Shown: one piece after another, positions 52,896-62,877 of the stretch
Numbering within the stretch: the first letter of the stretch is position 1
Layout of the letters: the number at the start of each line of letters is the position of its first letter
NCBI GenBank assembly: GCA_025084515.1
Contig: JAJAGP010000336.1
Location: 365,501-429,500, forward strand
Length of the DNA stretch: 64,000 nucleotides
Origin: Ancistrus triradiatus
Taxonomy: Eukaryota > Chordata > Actinopteri > Siluriformes > Loricariidae
Direction: 5' to 3'
The notes under the pieces: generated by a model
Seen by the model: the letters and a program-made list of their open reading frames with translations, nothing else
Database searches by the model: none
What the model was told of the DNA's origin: nothing
Program-made: the position numbers and the translations under genes

Positions 52896-53100
52896 ATAAT
52901 GTTCCTGGGATATTCTTACGGAATTACTACTACTGCTGCTGTCATTATTAGTGAACTGCTCTTTTGTTAACATAAAACACTGAAATCCCAGGGTCAACAC
53001 AACTGTATGATGTCCCCAGGTCCAGAATGTTCCTAGAACTGCAAGTATACTAACTAGCTTACTCTGTGTTTAAAGCTAAAACACAGTTTCAGAACTTTGG
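52896..53100 (+). repeat. Continuation of the about 170-bp repeat array
   Basis: CTGCTGTCATTATTAGTGAA, then CTGCTCTTTTGTTAACATAA, GGGTCAACACAACTGTATGA and AAAGCTAAAACACAGTTTCA match consecutive blocks of the 50.7-51.5 kb unit. Confidence 0.8.
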
Positions 53101-53109
53101 GACCAGAAT

Positions 53110-53156
53110 CCATGTTCCGTCCTTGAATTTACTGAATCAGAATTTTGTCTTGGCCC

Positions 53157-53200
<44 letters not shown>

Positions 53201-53338
53201 TCTGTGAAATGGGAGAGTCCAAGGACCAGCTTCCATGCCGATGGAAAGGAAGAGCTCGAGGATGTTCTCGTGCCCACACATGAGATCGCCTCAGGGGTGT
53301 GGTCCGATCCCCCAGCAATTAGCTGGAGTGAGGGAGAA

Positions 53339-53382
<44 letters not shown>

Positions 53383-53690
53383 GCACGTGAATACACACAC
53401 TTATTGTTTTACAGCATGCAGCTCAGGCATAATACACAGCAATTGTGGCATGAATACCAGCATAGTTTCGTTGTGGAAGTAGCGACCAGCTCTGCTTTGC
53501 GTCGCTTCTAATATAGGCTGATCAGGAACGGAGGCAGGTTCAGGTAAATCTCGCTTCTAGTCACTTCTAACATACTGATTGCCTCTGATTGCGATCAGGT
53601 ATGGTGCTGATGCACTGTGGCGATCTGTAGGCTGATCAGGAATGGAGGCAGGCTCAGGTAAATCCCGTTTCTTGCTGCCAGGTGTCACCA
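53110..53690 (-). mobile_element. Probable 3' LTR region of an antisense Gypsy element, with microsatellites
   Basis: Lies just beyond the integrase end of the Gypsy pol at 53.7-55.5 kb. It holds (TA)n at 53157-53199, (GA)n at 53341-53380, and a direct duplication of a block of about 38 bp (TAGGCTGATCAGGAACGGAG at 53514 and TAGGCTGATCAGGAATGGAG at 53630) spaced about 116 bp apart. Clear LTR termini and target duplications were not found, so the LTR call is from position and style only. Confidence 0.4.
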
Positions 53691-55490
53691 GGACTGCGGT
53701 GAGGCGGAGAACCGGCAGCCTCAGTTGTCATAGGTTATATCTCAGCGATGCCTAGTATGGAGATAAGCCAGTGGCAGAGGAGAACAGGGTGTTGTGCTCG
53801 TATTCCACCCACACCAGGAGTGAACTCCATGTGCACTGTTGTTCGGCAATGATGCAGCATAGAGTAGCCTAGATGTCCTGGTTGGAATGTTCAGCCTGCC
53901 CATTCATCTGGGGGTGGAATCCTGAGGAGAGGCTGTTGGTGGCTCTCAGCACCTTGCACACAGGCCTGAGGCCTGCCACACCTGTGATGAGAACTGGGGC
54001 TCTCTTTCAGATACCATGTCCAAGGGAATGCCGAAAATCAGCCTCTTTGCTGTCTGTATGCACGCCAGGTTCTTGTGGTCCGTCCAAACAATAAAAGGCT
54101 GGATGGTGCCCTCTAGCCAATGCCCTCCAACAATGAAAATGTTTGCGCCCTGTATAAGCTCGAATGATTTGTATAGGAGGGGTAGCGGGTACTTGTTCCT
54201 CACTGTGATCTGGTTGAGGCTGGTTGAGGTAGTCGATGAAAAGCTTCAGCATCTTGTCTTTCTTCTCTGCAAAAAAGAAACCTGCCCCTACCACTGAGTA
54301 TGATGGCCGGATGGCTCGGCAATGGTACATCCGGGAGCAGATTGATGGCGCAGTCATATGGGTGATTAGGTGGCAGAGACAGGGCTTGGGTCTTGCTGAA
54401 CACCTCACCGAGATCATGGTACTCCTTGGGGATGCTGGAGAGGTCCACAGGCTTGAGTGCGGGGCTGACCCCATTCTGAGGTATCGTGGCGAAGCACAGG
54501 CATTGGACATAGCAGTTCTTTAGCACTTGTCCAGTGGTTCAGTCGAACCTGGGGTTGTGCGTCTGTAGCCAAGGATAACCCAGGATAACTGGGGTCTGTG
54601 GGGAAAGGATTACAGCAAAGGAGATGGTCTTCCTGTGGTTCCCAGACAGTGTGATGACTACCAGCATTGTCCTGTGGGTGAAATTGGTTAGAACCCGCCC
54701 ATCAGTGTTGTATACCCTGACCGGGTTGGCGATGAAGGGTAAGTGCCATATTGGTGCTTTGCAATAACCATGGCGTCAATAAGGTTGTCCTTAGCCCCCG
54801 TGTTCACCAACACCGAGATGGGTACAGGACCCCTAGGGAACATAATCATACCTGGGATCCAAAGTTGGGGCTGGCTGTTGGTTGAGGGGTCCCTCAGGGC
54901 GCTGCTCTGAGCTCCCACGGTGGCAGATGGAGTCCTGGAGCTGGTCCACAGTGACGTCCCATTGCGTGAGGTGTTCACTGGTGGTGCTTGAGGAGGTCTC
55001 CTTAGCTCTTTCTGGTCTGGGACATGGGCGTGAACCAGTTGCATCGGTTCCTGTGGGTCTGGGATGGGAGAGATGGGAGAGACGGGGGCTGGTTCCTCCA
55101 GGGGTGATACCTTACAGAACCTAGAGTGGGGTGCTGGTTCCAGTTCATCAGTGCAGCTGAGCTATTCAAAGCAGCTCGCTAGACAGACCAACCCCTGTAA
55201 CGTATGACCACCAGCTTATCCTTTAGAGTCTTGTCGATACCCTGACAAAACGCACCCTTGAGCACGGTGTCACTCCACAGTGTCTCAAACTCCACAGCAT
55301 AGGGAGTGACCAACTGGGAGCTTTGTCTGAGGTGAAGGATGCAGTAAGTTGGGTTGCCTTCGAACTGGCTGAGAACTCAGCAAAAGTGCAAGGGTTGGAA
55401 CCTGTTCCATGTCAGGTGGGCAGAGCCTTGCCTCATAGCAAGTCCACCACGTAGGTGATCTTGTGAATGTCAGCAGCTGTTGCAAGAAAA
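53690..55490 (-). pseudogene. Gypsy gag-pol remnant, antisense
   Basis: Reading right to left, gag debris lies at 55285-55485. The protease neighbourhood at 54688-55044 has PVPISVLVNTGAKDNLIDAM, where TGAKDN stands in place of the DSGAxxN active site. The RT start at 54200-54526 has IPKEYHDLGEVFSKTQALSL and NHPYDCAINLLP. The RNase H piece at 53946-54203 has FIVWTDHKNLACIQTAKRL. This jumps to integrase LDMVSEREPQFSSQVWQASG, and then to SSGFHPQMNGQAEHSNQDI-like residues at about 53870-53930. The RT core and most of RNase H and integrase are deleted, and several frameshifts are present. Confidence 0.85.
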
Positions 55491-55499
55491 AAAGCTCAC

Positions 55500-56167
55500 A
55501 TACGTATATGGTATACGAACCCCCAGAATTTCCCCAACTGTAAGTGGTTCAGGAGCAGAAATCCAGATCCTTAAGTGTATATTAAGTGTGTATTTACCAT
55601 ATATGTCAGTGTAAATCAAATCTTCCCAGTGGCGGCAAGATGCATTGGAATGTTCAGACGTTGTGATATCATATTAATGGTGCAGTGGTTCATTGTTCCG
55701 AAATCATCTCCTTATGGGATGGGTGTGTTCATGTGGTGAAAGGTGCTGTATTGTGTTGCTTCGGGTATTGGTGGTGTGTTATGCTGTTTTTTTTTTGTTT
55801 TTTTTTTGAAAGATTGTGGCCTTTTTTTGGGCTGGTCCTCAGAGGACTCCTCATTATTCTAATATGGATCCTGATCCTGAGAATGGGATTAACATGGAAG
55901 GATTGTAAATACCTTAAAAACATGGCAGAGGTTTGTAAACAGCAATAGGATAATAATTTAGCATAGATATAAAGACAGTTTAATCTCTCATAGTAATTAA
56001 TTACAATTATTTCAGTAATATGCAGTTGTTTGCTGTTTTATTGGTTGTATTATGGTTTCTCTGCAGTTCCAGGTACAAAATAACCAGTTACAGTACCTAA
56101 AGAGGTCTATGGTCAACTGCCCTAAGTAGATGTGGTAATGAAACAAATGGCAAGTCTATTTGCATAG
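55500..56167. other. Unassigned stretch
   Basis: Includes a T-rich patch at 55785-55830. No gene or repeat recognised. The 87-codon + frame 55685-55948 lacks a motif. Confidence 0.35.
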
Positions 56168-56171
56168 GACT

Positions 56172-56527
56172 TGTAACGAGTCTCCCAGGCAAGGATTGGA
56201 ATCAGTTGCAGGTTTACTGAAACAAAACACAAACCGTAATCTGATAACCAAACGAAGGTCAGAGCCGTGAGGACAAACAATCTGGTAATCACACTTCAAG
56301 GCAAACCGCAAACAAAGTCGATAATCCGAAAGTACAAGATCATACATGAGGTAGCCAAGTAACATTTGATAAACGCTCAGAATTTCTGTATAAGGGACGA
56401 ACAAGACTTCATAACGAGCGGCCATCTGTGAGAGGTAAATATGCCTACACAAATGACCTCTGAACCGCACACGGTGGCAACTAAAATTCCGGCCATGGTG
56501 ACCTTTGGCGGTAAGGTGGATGTGACA
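56172..56527 (-). mobile_element. 3' LTR of a chromodomain Gypsy element
   Basis: On the minus strand it starts TGTCACATCC and ends GAGACTCGTTACA. Its partner is at 58995-59385 and the two align along their length. Immediately inside it, on the minus strand, is the purine run AGGAGGGGGGTTC (56528-56540 complement), a proper polypurine tract for plus-strand priming. Confidence 0.88.
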
Positions 56528-56709
56528 GAACCCCCCTCCTGACGGCTGGCTCCTGCCACCAACGTACCCTTCTTTCTCGGACAACCTCTGAGCCTGGGGG
56601 CTAGACAATCTGGATAGGCCCTATGAAAATCAGCAATGAGGGAGGGATCCAATATATCATTTGCCGGATCCCAGGATTGTTCCTCAGGGCAGTACACCTC
56701 CCAGTCCAC
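56377..56709 (-). pseudogene. Chromodomain end of Gypsy pol
   Basis: The minus frame begins MDWEVYCPEEQSWDPANDIL, followed by DPSLIADFHRAYPDCLAPRL. This is the aromatic/acidic core and C-terminal helix of the chromodomain that follows integrase in chromovirus-type Gypsy elements, where it directs integration to particular chromatin. The frame then runs past the polypurine tract into the LTR. The N-terminal strand of the chromodomain and the integrase lie beyond the break near 56713. Confidence 0.85.
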
Positions 56710-56712
56710 CAG

Positions 56713-56865
56713 GTCCTACCGGCCCAGTGTCAAGAATTCAATAGTGGACTCACACAGTAGGTAGGAGCACCATCCACTTCCAATGGAGGAGGGGGCTTGT
56801 TCACTGCCAGCTGTACCTGGGAGGTGGAAAAGTATACAGGCTTTAATAGGGATACGTGAATTGTC
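56713..56865 (-). pseudogene. Short Gypsy internal fragment
   Basis: The segment containing AGGAGCACCATCCACTTCCA and GGAGGAGGGGGCTTGTTCAC reads like Gypsy sequence between the pol end and the Tc1 fragment. It does not keep a recognisable frame. Confidence 0.4.
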
Positions 56866-57408
56866 AGCATCAGTGAGAACATTGAAGATGGAACGTGGCT
56901 GGGTCTTCCAGCACGACAATGATCCCAAACACACCGCTCCGGCAGCAAAGTAGTGGCTCCGTAAAAAGCATTTCAAGGTCCTGGAGTGGCCTATCCAGTC
57001 TCCAGACCTCAACCCCATAGAAAATGTGTGGAGGGAGTTGAAAGTCCGTGTTGCCCCAAAAGATCACTGCTCTAGAGGAGATCTGCATGGAGGAATGCGC
57101 CAAAATACCAGCTACAGTGTGTGCAAACCTGCTGAATACAGGAAACGTTTGACCTCTGTCATTGCCAACAAAGATTATGTTACAAAGTATTGAGTTGAAC
57201 CAAATTTATTGACCAAATACTTATTTTCCACCATGATTTACAATTACATTCTTTAAGAATCCTACAATTTGATTTCCTGGATTTTTTTTCTCATTTTGTC
57301 TCTCATAGTTGAAGTGTACCTATGATGAAAATTACAGACCTCTCTCATTTTTCTAAGTAGGTGATCTTGCACAATCAGTGGCTGACTAAATACTTTTTTG
57401 CCCCACTG
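56866..57408 (+). mobile_element. 3' half of a Tc1-like element (CAGTGGGGCAAA family) inside a Gypsy element
   Basis: The block around the second catalytic aspartate (CTTCCAGCACGACAATGATC, encoding FQHDNDP) is followed by WPIQSPDLNPIENVW-type sequence with the third acidic residue, then the C-terminus and the 3' subterminal repeat. It ends TTGCCCCACTG before TA at 57409-57410. The 5' half is missing. Gypsy sequence on both sides is in the opposite orientation. Confidence 0.87.
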
Positions 57409-57410
57409 TA

Positions 57411-57679
57411 CATTCAGGTAACAGTATCGAGGAGGGTGGTACCTCAACTTGTTCCCCTTCCCACAGGCGTGACAATGCTTCCACCTTCTTGTTCTTGGTA
57501 CCTAGGCAGTATGATACGGTGAACTTAAAGCATGTGAAAATCAGGGACCACCTAGCCTGCCTGTAGTTGAGCCTGTTAGCCGACCTCAGATATTCGAGGT
57601 TCTTGTGGCTGGTCAGAACTAAGAACGGATACCTCGGCCTTTCTAACCAGTGTCTCGTCTCCTTGACTGCTAATTTCAT
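57411..57679 (-). pseudogene. Gypsy RNase H fragment, antisense
   Basis: The minus frame reads MKLAVKETRHWLERPRYPFL, then VLTSHKNLEYLRSANRLNYR, QARWSLIFTCFKFTVSYCLG and KVEALSRLWE. It matches the RNase H domain of Gypsy pol, with TSHKNL where most have TDHKNL. It is directly followed by the Tc1 piece, so the integrase is deleted. Confidence 0.88.
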
Positions 57680-58404
57680 GACTAGAAGCTCTCAATAGCC
57701 TACATCATAGTTCCGTTTGGCCTGACTTAACTTATGTCAGAATAACGCGCATGGATGCACTCTGGGAGGAGAGCCAGATCGTTGTGACAGTATGGCTCCC
57801 ACCCCCGAGCTCGAGGGATCCACCTCGATGATGACGGGGAGTTCAGGGTTACGATGTCTCAAGATCAGTGCACTGGTCCTTAAGAGTCTTAAATGCCTCT
57901 TCGGCCTCCCCGGTCCATATCAACCTCTTAGGTTTCCCTTTCAACAAGGACGTGAGGGGGGTCACAACGCCACTAAAACCTCGAATAAACCTCCTGTAGA
58001 AGTTGGAGAAGCCCAGGAACTTTTCAAGTTCCTTAATGGTGGAAGGTCTGGGCTATAGTACCACTGCGCTTACCTTGCTTTCCTCCATTCTCACCCCTTC
58101 ACGCTCTATAACATATCCTAAGAATGATACAGATGTTTGATGAAACTCACACTTCCACGTTGGACACATAGTTTGTGTTCCCTTAACCAGGCCAACACTT
58201 GCTGTACATGCTTTGTGTGTCTCTAGATCCTCTGAATAAACTAATAAGTAATCTATGCAGACTATAACATGTCAGCATACAACATGTCAAGTCCTTGTTT
58301 ACAAAAGCTTGGAATGTCGAGGGTGCATTTGCCAAAGCATAGGGCATCACGGTATACTGTACTCGTAGTGTCCTTGGGTTGTTATAAAAGCTGTCTTCCA
58401 GTCG
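57680..58404 (-). pseudogene. Gypsy reverse transcriptase, badly decayed, antisense
   Basis: Minus-strand relics of RT lie in several frames. Nucleotides such as AAAGCATAGGGCATCACGGT (58334-58353, complement of VMPYALA codons) and GTTATAAAAGCTGTCTTCCA (KTAFITT codons) mark the core. GGTTTCCCTTTCAACAAGGA and GTAGAAGTTGGAGAAGCCCA (FLGFSNFYR codons) mark the thumb region. No open frame is left. Confidence 0.7.
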
Positions 58405-58978
58405 TCACCCTCCCAAAGTCGACAAAGGCTCGTTCCATCCACTACCTGCAGCAATCGTTCTAAATTCAAGGGCATAGTCGGCTGCCTTCCGATTCCCCTG
58501 TCCAAGTTCACACAGCCTAGTTCCCATGTTGCTGCCAGCCTGGGGATGGTCGAAGATATCTCTGAAGGAGGAGTAAAACTTAGTCTCAGATGTTAGTATT
58601 TCACTCCCCTGCTCCCATAAGGCTGGAGCCCAATCCTTAGCACTCCCAGTTAGCAACAAGATGACAAAATGGATATTGTCGGTTTCACTACGGAATTGTT
58701 CCGGATGATGTTTTATGTAAATGTTACATTGCATCAGAAAACGATTGCAGGCATCTAGGGAACCATCATACCTTTTTGAAAGGGCAACCTGAATGGGTAA
58801 AGCAGGTACAGCTGATAGTGGTACACTTACTGGGGGGTTTCGGGGGTAATGGTACAGGAGCCACCAATCCAGGGAGGGGAGGAGCCGTCCGCAGTAGCAT
58901 TTTCTGCATGAGGCTAGCGATCTCCTCCAGTTTCTGGTCCTGCTGAGAAATCCATTCCTCAAGACCCACTGATTCCAT
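58405..58978 (-). pseudogene. Gypsy gag, antisense, frameshifted
   Basis: Starts at the ATG at 58978 (MESVGLEEWISQQDQKLEEI, then SLMQKMLLRTAPPLPGL). It changes frame near 58790 and continues with the capsid: LSKRYDGSLDACNRFLMQCN, FVILLLTGSAKDWAPALWEQ, then SSFRDIFDHPQAGSNMGTRL and ADYALEFRTIAAGSGWNEPL. The capsid structure is well kept apart from the one shift. The zinc-knuckle region is not visible. Confidence 0.86.
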
Positions 58979-58994
58979 ACTTGGCAAAGTCTTC

Positions 58995-59385
58995 TGTAAC
59001 GAGTCTCCCAGGCAAGGATTGGAATCAGTTGCAAGTTTATAGAAACAAAACACAAACTGTAATCTGATAGCTGAACGAAGGTCAGAGTCGTGCGGACAAA
59101 CAATCTGGAAAACACACTTCAGGGCAGGGCAAAACGCAAACAAAGTCAATAATCCGAAAGCACAAGGTCATACACGAGGTAGCCAAGTAACATTTGGTAA
59201 ACGCTCAGAATTGCTGTATAAGGGACGAACAAGACTTCACAAAGAGTGGCCATCTGTGTGAGGTAAGTATACCAACACAAATGACCTCTGAACCGCACAT
59301 AAAATTCCATTAAAAAAATGGCAACTAAAAGTCCAGCAATGGTGATCTCTGGCAGTAAGGCGGAACAGCCACAGCCGATGTGACA
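58995..59385 (-). mobile_element. 5' LTR of the chromodomain Gypsy element
   Basis: On the minus strand it starts TGTCACATCGGCTGTGG and ends GAGACTCGTTACA, 391 bp. The gag ATG lies 17 bp downstream. It pairs with the LTR at 56172-56527. The outer flanks are GGACT (left end) and GAACA (right end), not a clean 5-bp duplication, so one end may be rearranged. Confidence 0.86.
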
Positions 59386-59810
59386 GAACAGAGTTGTGAT
59401 TGAGGACTCGTGGTTTGCACGGTCCAACATTTTAGTACCATCAGATGCCGATTTTGTTTTAAGGTGAGTTAAGGTTGTTTTAAGGTTTATTAATCAGAAT
59501 GAGAATTGCTTTTAATTCTAAACCATTTTCTCACAGCCCAATTCCCTGTTTTTGTCAGTGTAGTAGTTGCATGTTGGCGGCTGAGTCTGAGTGGACCAGA
59601 CTGGCCTGGACCAGAGCCATTGAGAATGCTGCTCTGGTCAGTCAGCCCAGGCCAGATGACTCAGAGGTAACCATTTCAATTCTGTTCCTTTTCCTTCATA
59701 AGCGCAAATAACACCAGGTTCTCAACAGAAACGGAGCAACCAGGAGGAACTACCAGCGCCTGGAGCTCCAAGTGGATTTAATGCCATGGAAACAGTGACA
59801 CAAATATAAC
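59386..59810 (+). other. Unassigned stretch with an exon-like open segment
   Basis: A pyrimidine-rich run, CCTGTTTTTGTCAG (59544-59557), looks like a splice acceptor. About 110 bp later, ACTCAGAG/GTAACC (GT at 59669-59670) looks like a donor. Between them the + frame reads CSSCMLAAESEWTRLAWTRA and then IENAALVSQPRPDDSE. I do not recognise the peptide. It could be an old retroelement piece or chance. Confidence 0.3.
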
Positions 59811-60480
59811 CCAGAATATCTGTTAGATATCATTCACTGACCATGATTATATGAAGTGTGCATATGTAAATGATCTGAGAGAGTTGGTCCACAGAATTGA
59901 GCCACCATGTAATGGTCTGTCCAAACTCAAACATGCTTTGAAGTCAAATTCATTTAGTACAATAAGCAGAAATCTCAATAAATTGGTGAAACATCTGAGA
60001 TTATAATGCTGTGGCCAAAAACAGATGACTTGCGGAGAGAGACCACCAACGCGCACACATTCAGCTAACCAAATTCACACAAACCGTCTTTATAGACAAA
60101 CCCAGTGTTAAACATGGTTACACTTCTTCAGTATTCACTGACAGCGATTCTGTGCAAAAAAAACAGATGCTCTGGACAGATAGGATGAGCAGAGGCGTGG
60201 TCCCTAGTGCCAGTTCTCCATGTCAAGGTCTGTCCAAATTCACACAAACAGGCTATATATATGCTTGATATACATACTGATATCTGTTAAATATTGCTCA
60301 CTGACAGTATTTACATGGCATGTGTGAAATAACAGACCTGGAAAGCAAGAGGACAGGATCCTCATTGGTCCAAAATATCAGCTCTCCATGCAATGGTCTG
60401 TCCAGACTTACAGCTTTCACAAAGCAAATAGAACTAGAAGCATCACAGAGCTGTAGGTCTGATACACCTAAGTGAGGTTC
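59811..60480. repeat. Degenerate direct repeats, three copies
   Basis: Three diverged copies share TGTTAGATATCATTCACTGA-like, GGTCCA...GCCA-like and CCATGTAATGGTCTGTCCAA-like blocks. The TGGTCTGTCC-type anchor lies at about 59912, 60227 and 60393. Spacing varies from about 170 to 315 bp through deletion. There is no coding potential. A Tc1 element inserted at the right end. Confidence 0.65.
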
Positions 60481-60501
60481 ATTGAGAAAATCTAGGTTAT
60501 A

Positions 60502-62073
60502 CAGTGGGGCAAAAAAGTATTTAGTCAGCCACTGATTGTGCAAGTTATCCTACTTAGAAAAGTGAGAGAGGGCTGTAATTTTCATCATAGGTACACTTCA
60601 ATGAGAGATAAAATGAAGGAAATCACATTGTAGGATTTTTAAAGAATTTAATTGTAAATCATGGTGGAAAATAAGTATTTGGTTACACACAAACAAGCAA
60701 GATTTCTGGCTCTCACAGACCTGTAACTTCTTCTTTAAAAAGCTCTTTTGTCCTCCACTCATTACTTGTATTAATGGCAGCTGTTTGACCTCATTATCTG
60801 TGTAAAAGACACCTGTCCACAGACTCAAACAGTCAGACTCCAAACTCAAAAATGGCCAAGACCAAAGAGCTGTCGAAGGACACCAGGAAGAAAACTGTAG
60901 ACCTGCACCAGGCTGGGAAGAGTGAATCTACAATAGGCAAGCAGGTCGGTGTGAATAAATCAACTGTGGGAGCAATTGTAAGGAAATGGAAGACATACAA
61001 GACCATTGATAATCTTCCTCGATCTGGGGCCCCACGCAACATCTCATCCCATGGGGTCAAAATGATCATGAGAACGGTGAGCAAAAATCGCAGAACTACA
61101 CGAAGGGACCTGATGAGTGACCTGCAGAGAGCTGGGACCAGAGTAACAAAGGCTACCATCAGTAACACAGTATGCCAAGAGGAACTCAGATTCTGCAGTG
61201 CCAGGCGTGTCCCCCTGCTTAAGCCAGTACATGTCCAGGACTGTCTGGAGTTTGCCAGAGAGCATATGGATGATCCAGAAGAGGATTGGGAGAATATCAT
61301 GTGGTCAGATAAAACCAAAATAGAACGTTTTGGTAAAAACTTAACTCGTCGTGTTTGGTGGAAGAAGAATGCTGAGTTGCATCCCAAGAACAGCATATCT
61401 ACTGTTAAGCAATGGGGTGGACACCTCATCCTTTGTGGCTGGTTTTCTCCAAACACTGATCTGTGTTAAGAGAAGAATGAACAGGGCCATGTATCGTGAG
61501 ATTTTAAGCCAAAACCTCCTTCCATTAGTGAGAGCATTAAAGATGTAAAGTGGCTGCGTCTTCCAGCATGACAATGATCCCAAACACACCGCTCGGGTAA
61601 TGTAGGAGTTACTTCGTAAAAAGCATTTCAAAGTCCTGGAGTGACCTAGCCAGTCTCCAGACCTCAACACCATAGAAAATGTGTAGAGGGAGTTGAAAGT
61701 CCGTGTTCCCTCATGACAGCCTCAAAACATCACTGTTTTAGAGGAGATCTGCATGGAGGAATGGGCCAAAATACCAGCTACAGTGTGTGCAAACCTGGTG
61801 AAGACAGGAATCGTTTTGTCCTCTGTCATTGCCAACAAAGGTTATGCTACAAAGTATTGAGTTGAACTTTTGTTATTGACCAAATACTCATTTTCCACCA
61901 TAATTTACAATTAAATTCTTTAATAATCCTACAATGTGATTTTCTGTATTTTTTCTCATTTTGTCTCTCATAGTTGAAGTGTACCTATGATAAAAATTAC
62001 AGACCTCTCTCATCTTCCTAAATAGGAGAAATTGCACAATCAGTGGCTGACAAAATTCTTTTTTGCCCCACTG
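60502..62073 (+). mobile_element. Full-length Tc1-like element (CAGTGGGGCAAA family)
   Basis: Ends CAGTGGGGCAAAAAAGTATT (left) and CAGTGGGGCAAAAAAGAATT (read inward from the right) are flanked by TA at 60500-60501 and 62074-62075. The inverted repeats extend about 190 bp with few mismatches. The 1572-bp length is that of a complete element. It is the most complete copy of its family here; deleted relatives lie at 14.4, 40.1, 49.3 and 56.9 kb. Confidence 0.95.
60852..61861 (+). pseudogene. Tc1-like transposase with several stops
   Basis: Starts at the ATG at 60852 (MAKTKELSKDTRKKTVDLHQ). The two helix-turn-helix units follow (STIGKQVGVNKSTVGAIVRK, then RRDLMSDLQRAGTRVTKATI). The first catalytic aspartate is in IMWSDKTKIE, where the usual TDE/SDE glutamate is changed to Lys after Asp. 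Homology continues past VWWKKNAELHPKNSISTVKQ with a shift near 61440 that ends the first frame at 61469. Downstream, FQHDNDPKHTARV and SQSPDLN-type codons remain but are broken by TAA, TAG and TGA codons. The C-terminus ends at about 61861. Confidence 0.93.
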
Positions 62074-62237
62074 TATATCATAAATAAAACAGAGTCTATT
62101 TTCTTTACAGACTGCTTTTGGACCAAATACACTCTTTGCAAGGAGTTGGTAAAAGGAGGCTATGCTTGGTCAGTGCAGACATTTTGCTAGGCAGACGGCA
62201 CACAGGTAAACATTGAAACATGTTGTATTGTCAATGA

Positions 62238-62875
62238 TATGTGAGAGGCCATTAGTTGCTTATAAGTTACCCTGGGGTCTTTTGTGACCTCACCAACTAT
62301 TGCACGCCTTGCTCTTGGAGTGATCTTTGTTGGTCAACCACTCCAGGAGAGGGTAACAATGGTCTTGAATTTCCTCCATTTGTACATATTCTGTCTGACT
62401 GTGAATTGGTGGAGTCCAAACGCTTTAGAGATGGTTTTGTAACTTTTTCCATCTTGAGGAGCATCAACAACTCTTTTTCTGAGGTCCTCAGAAATCTCCT
62501 TTGTTCGTGCCATGATACACTTCCACAAACATGTGTTGTGAAGAGCAGACTTTGATAGATCCCTGTTCTTTAAATAAAACAGGGTGCCCACTCACACCTG
62601 ATTTTCATCACATTGATTGTAAACACCTGACTCTAATTTCACCTTCAAATTAATTGCTAATCCTAGAGGTTCACATACTTTTGCCACTCACTAATATGTA
62701 AAATTATTTTACTCAATAAATAAATAACCAAGTATGATATTTTTGTCTCATTTGTTTAACTGGGTTCTCTTTATATACTTTTAGGACTTGTGTGAAAATC
62801 TGATGATGTTTTAGGTCATATTTATAAATAAATATAGAAAAATCTAAAAGATTCACAAACTTTCAAGCACCACTG
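62238..62875 (-). mobile_element. 5' part of a Tc1-like element (CAGTGGTGCTTG family), antisense
   Basis: The right end reads TTTCAAGCACCACTG before TA at 62876-62877. Leftward on the minus strand are the long subterminal repeat, the transposase ATG at 62513 (MARTKEISEDLRKRVVDAPQ, then YKTISKAFGLHQFTVRQNMY) and the linker. A TGA breaks the frame at 62334-62336, and the homology ends near 62238. The rest of the gene is missing. Confidence 0.9.
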
Positions 62876-62877
62876 TA

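Noticed and set aside
53340..53400. Arg-Glu repeat peptide
   Set aside because: It is the translation of a (GA)n microsatellite.
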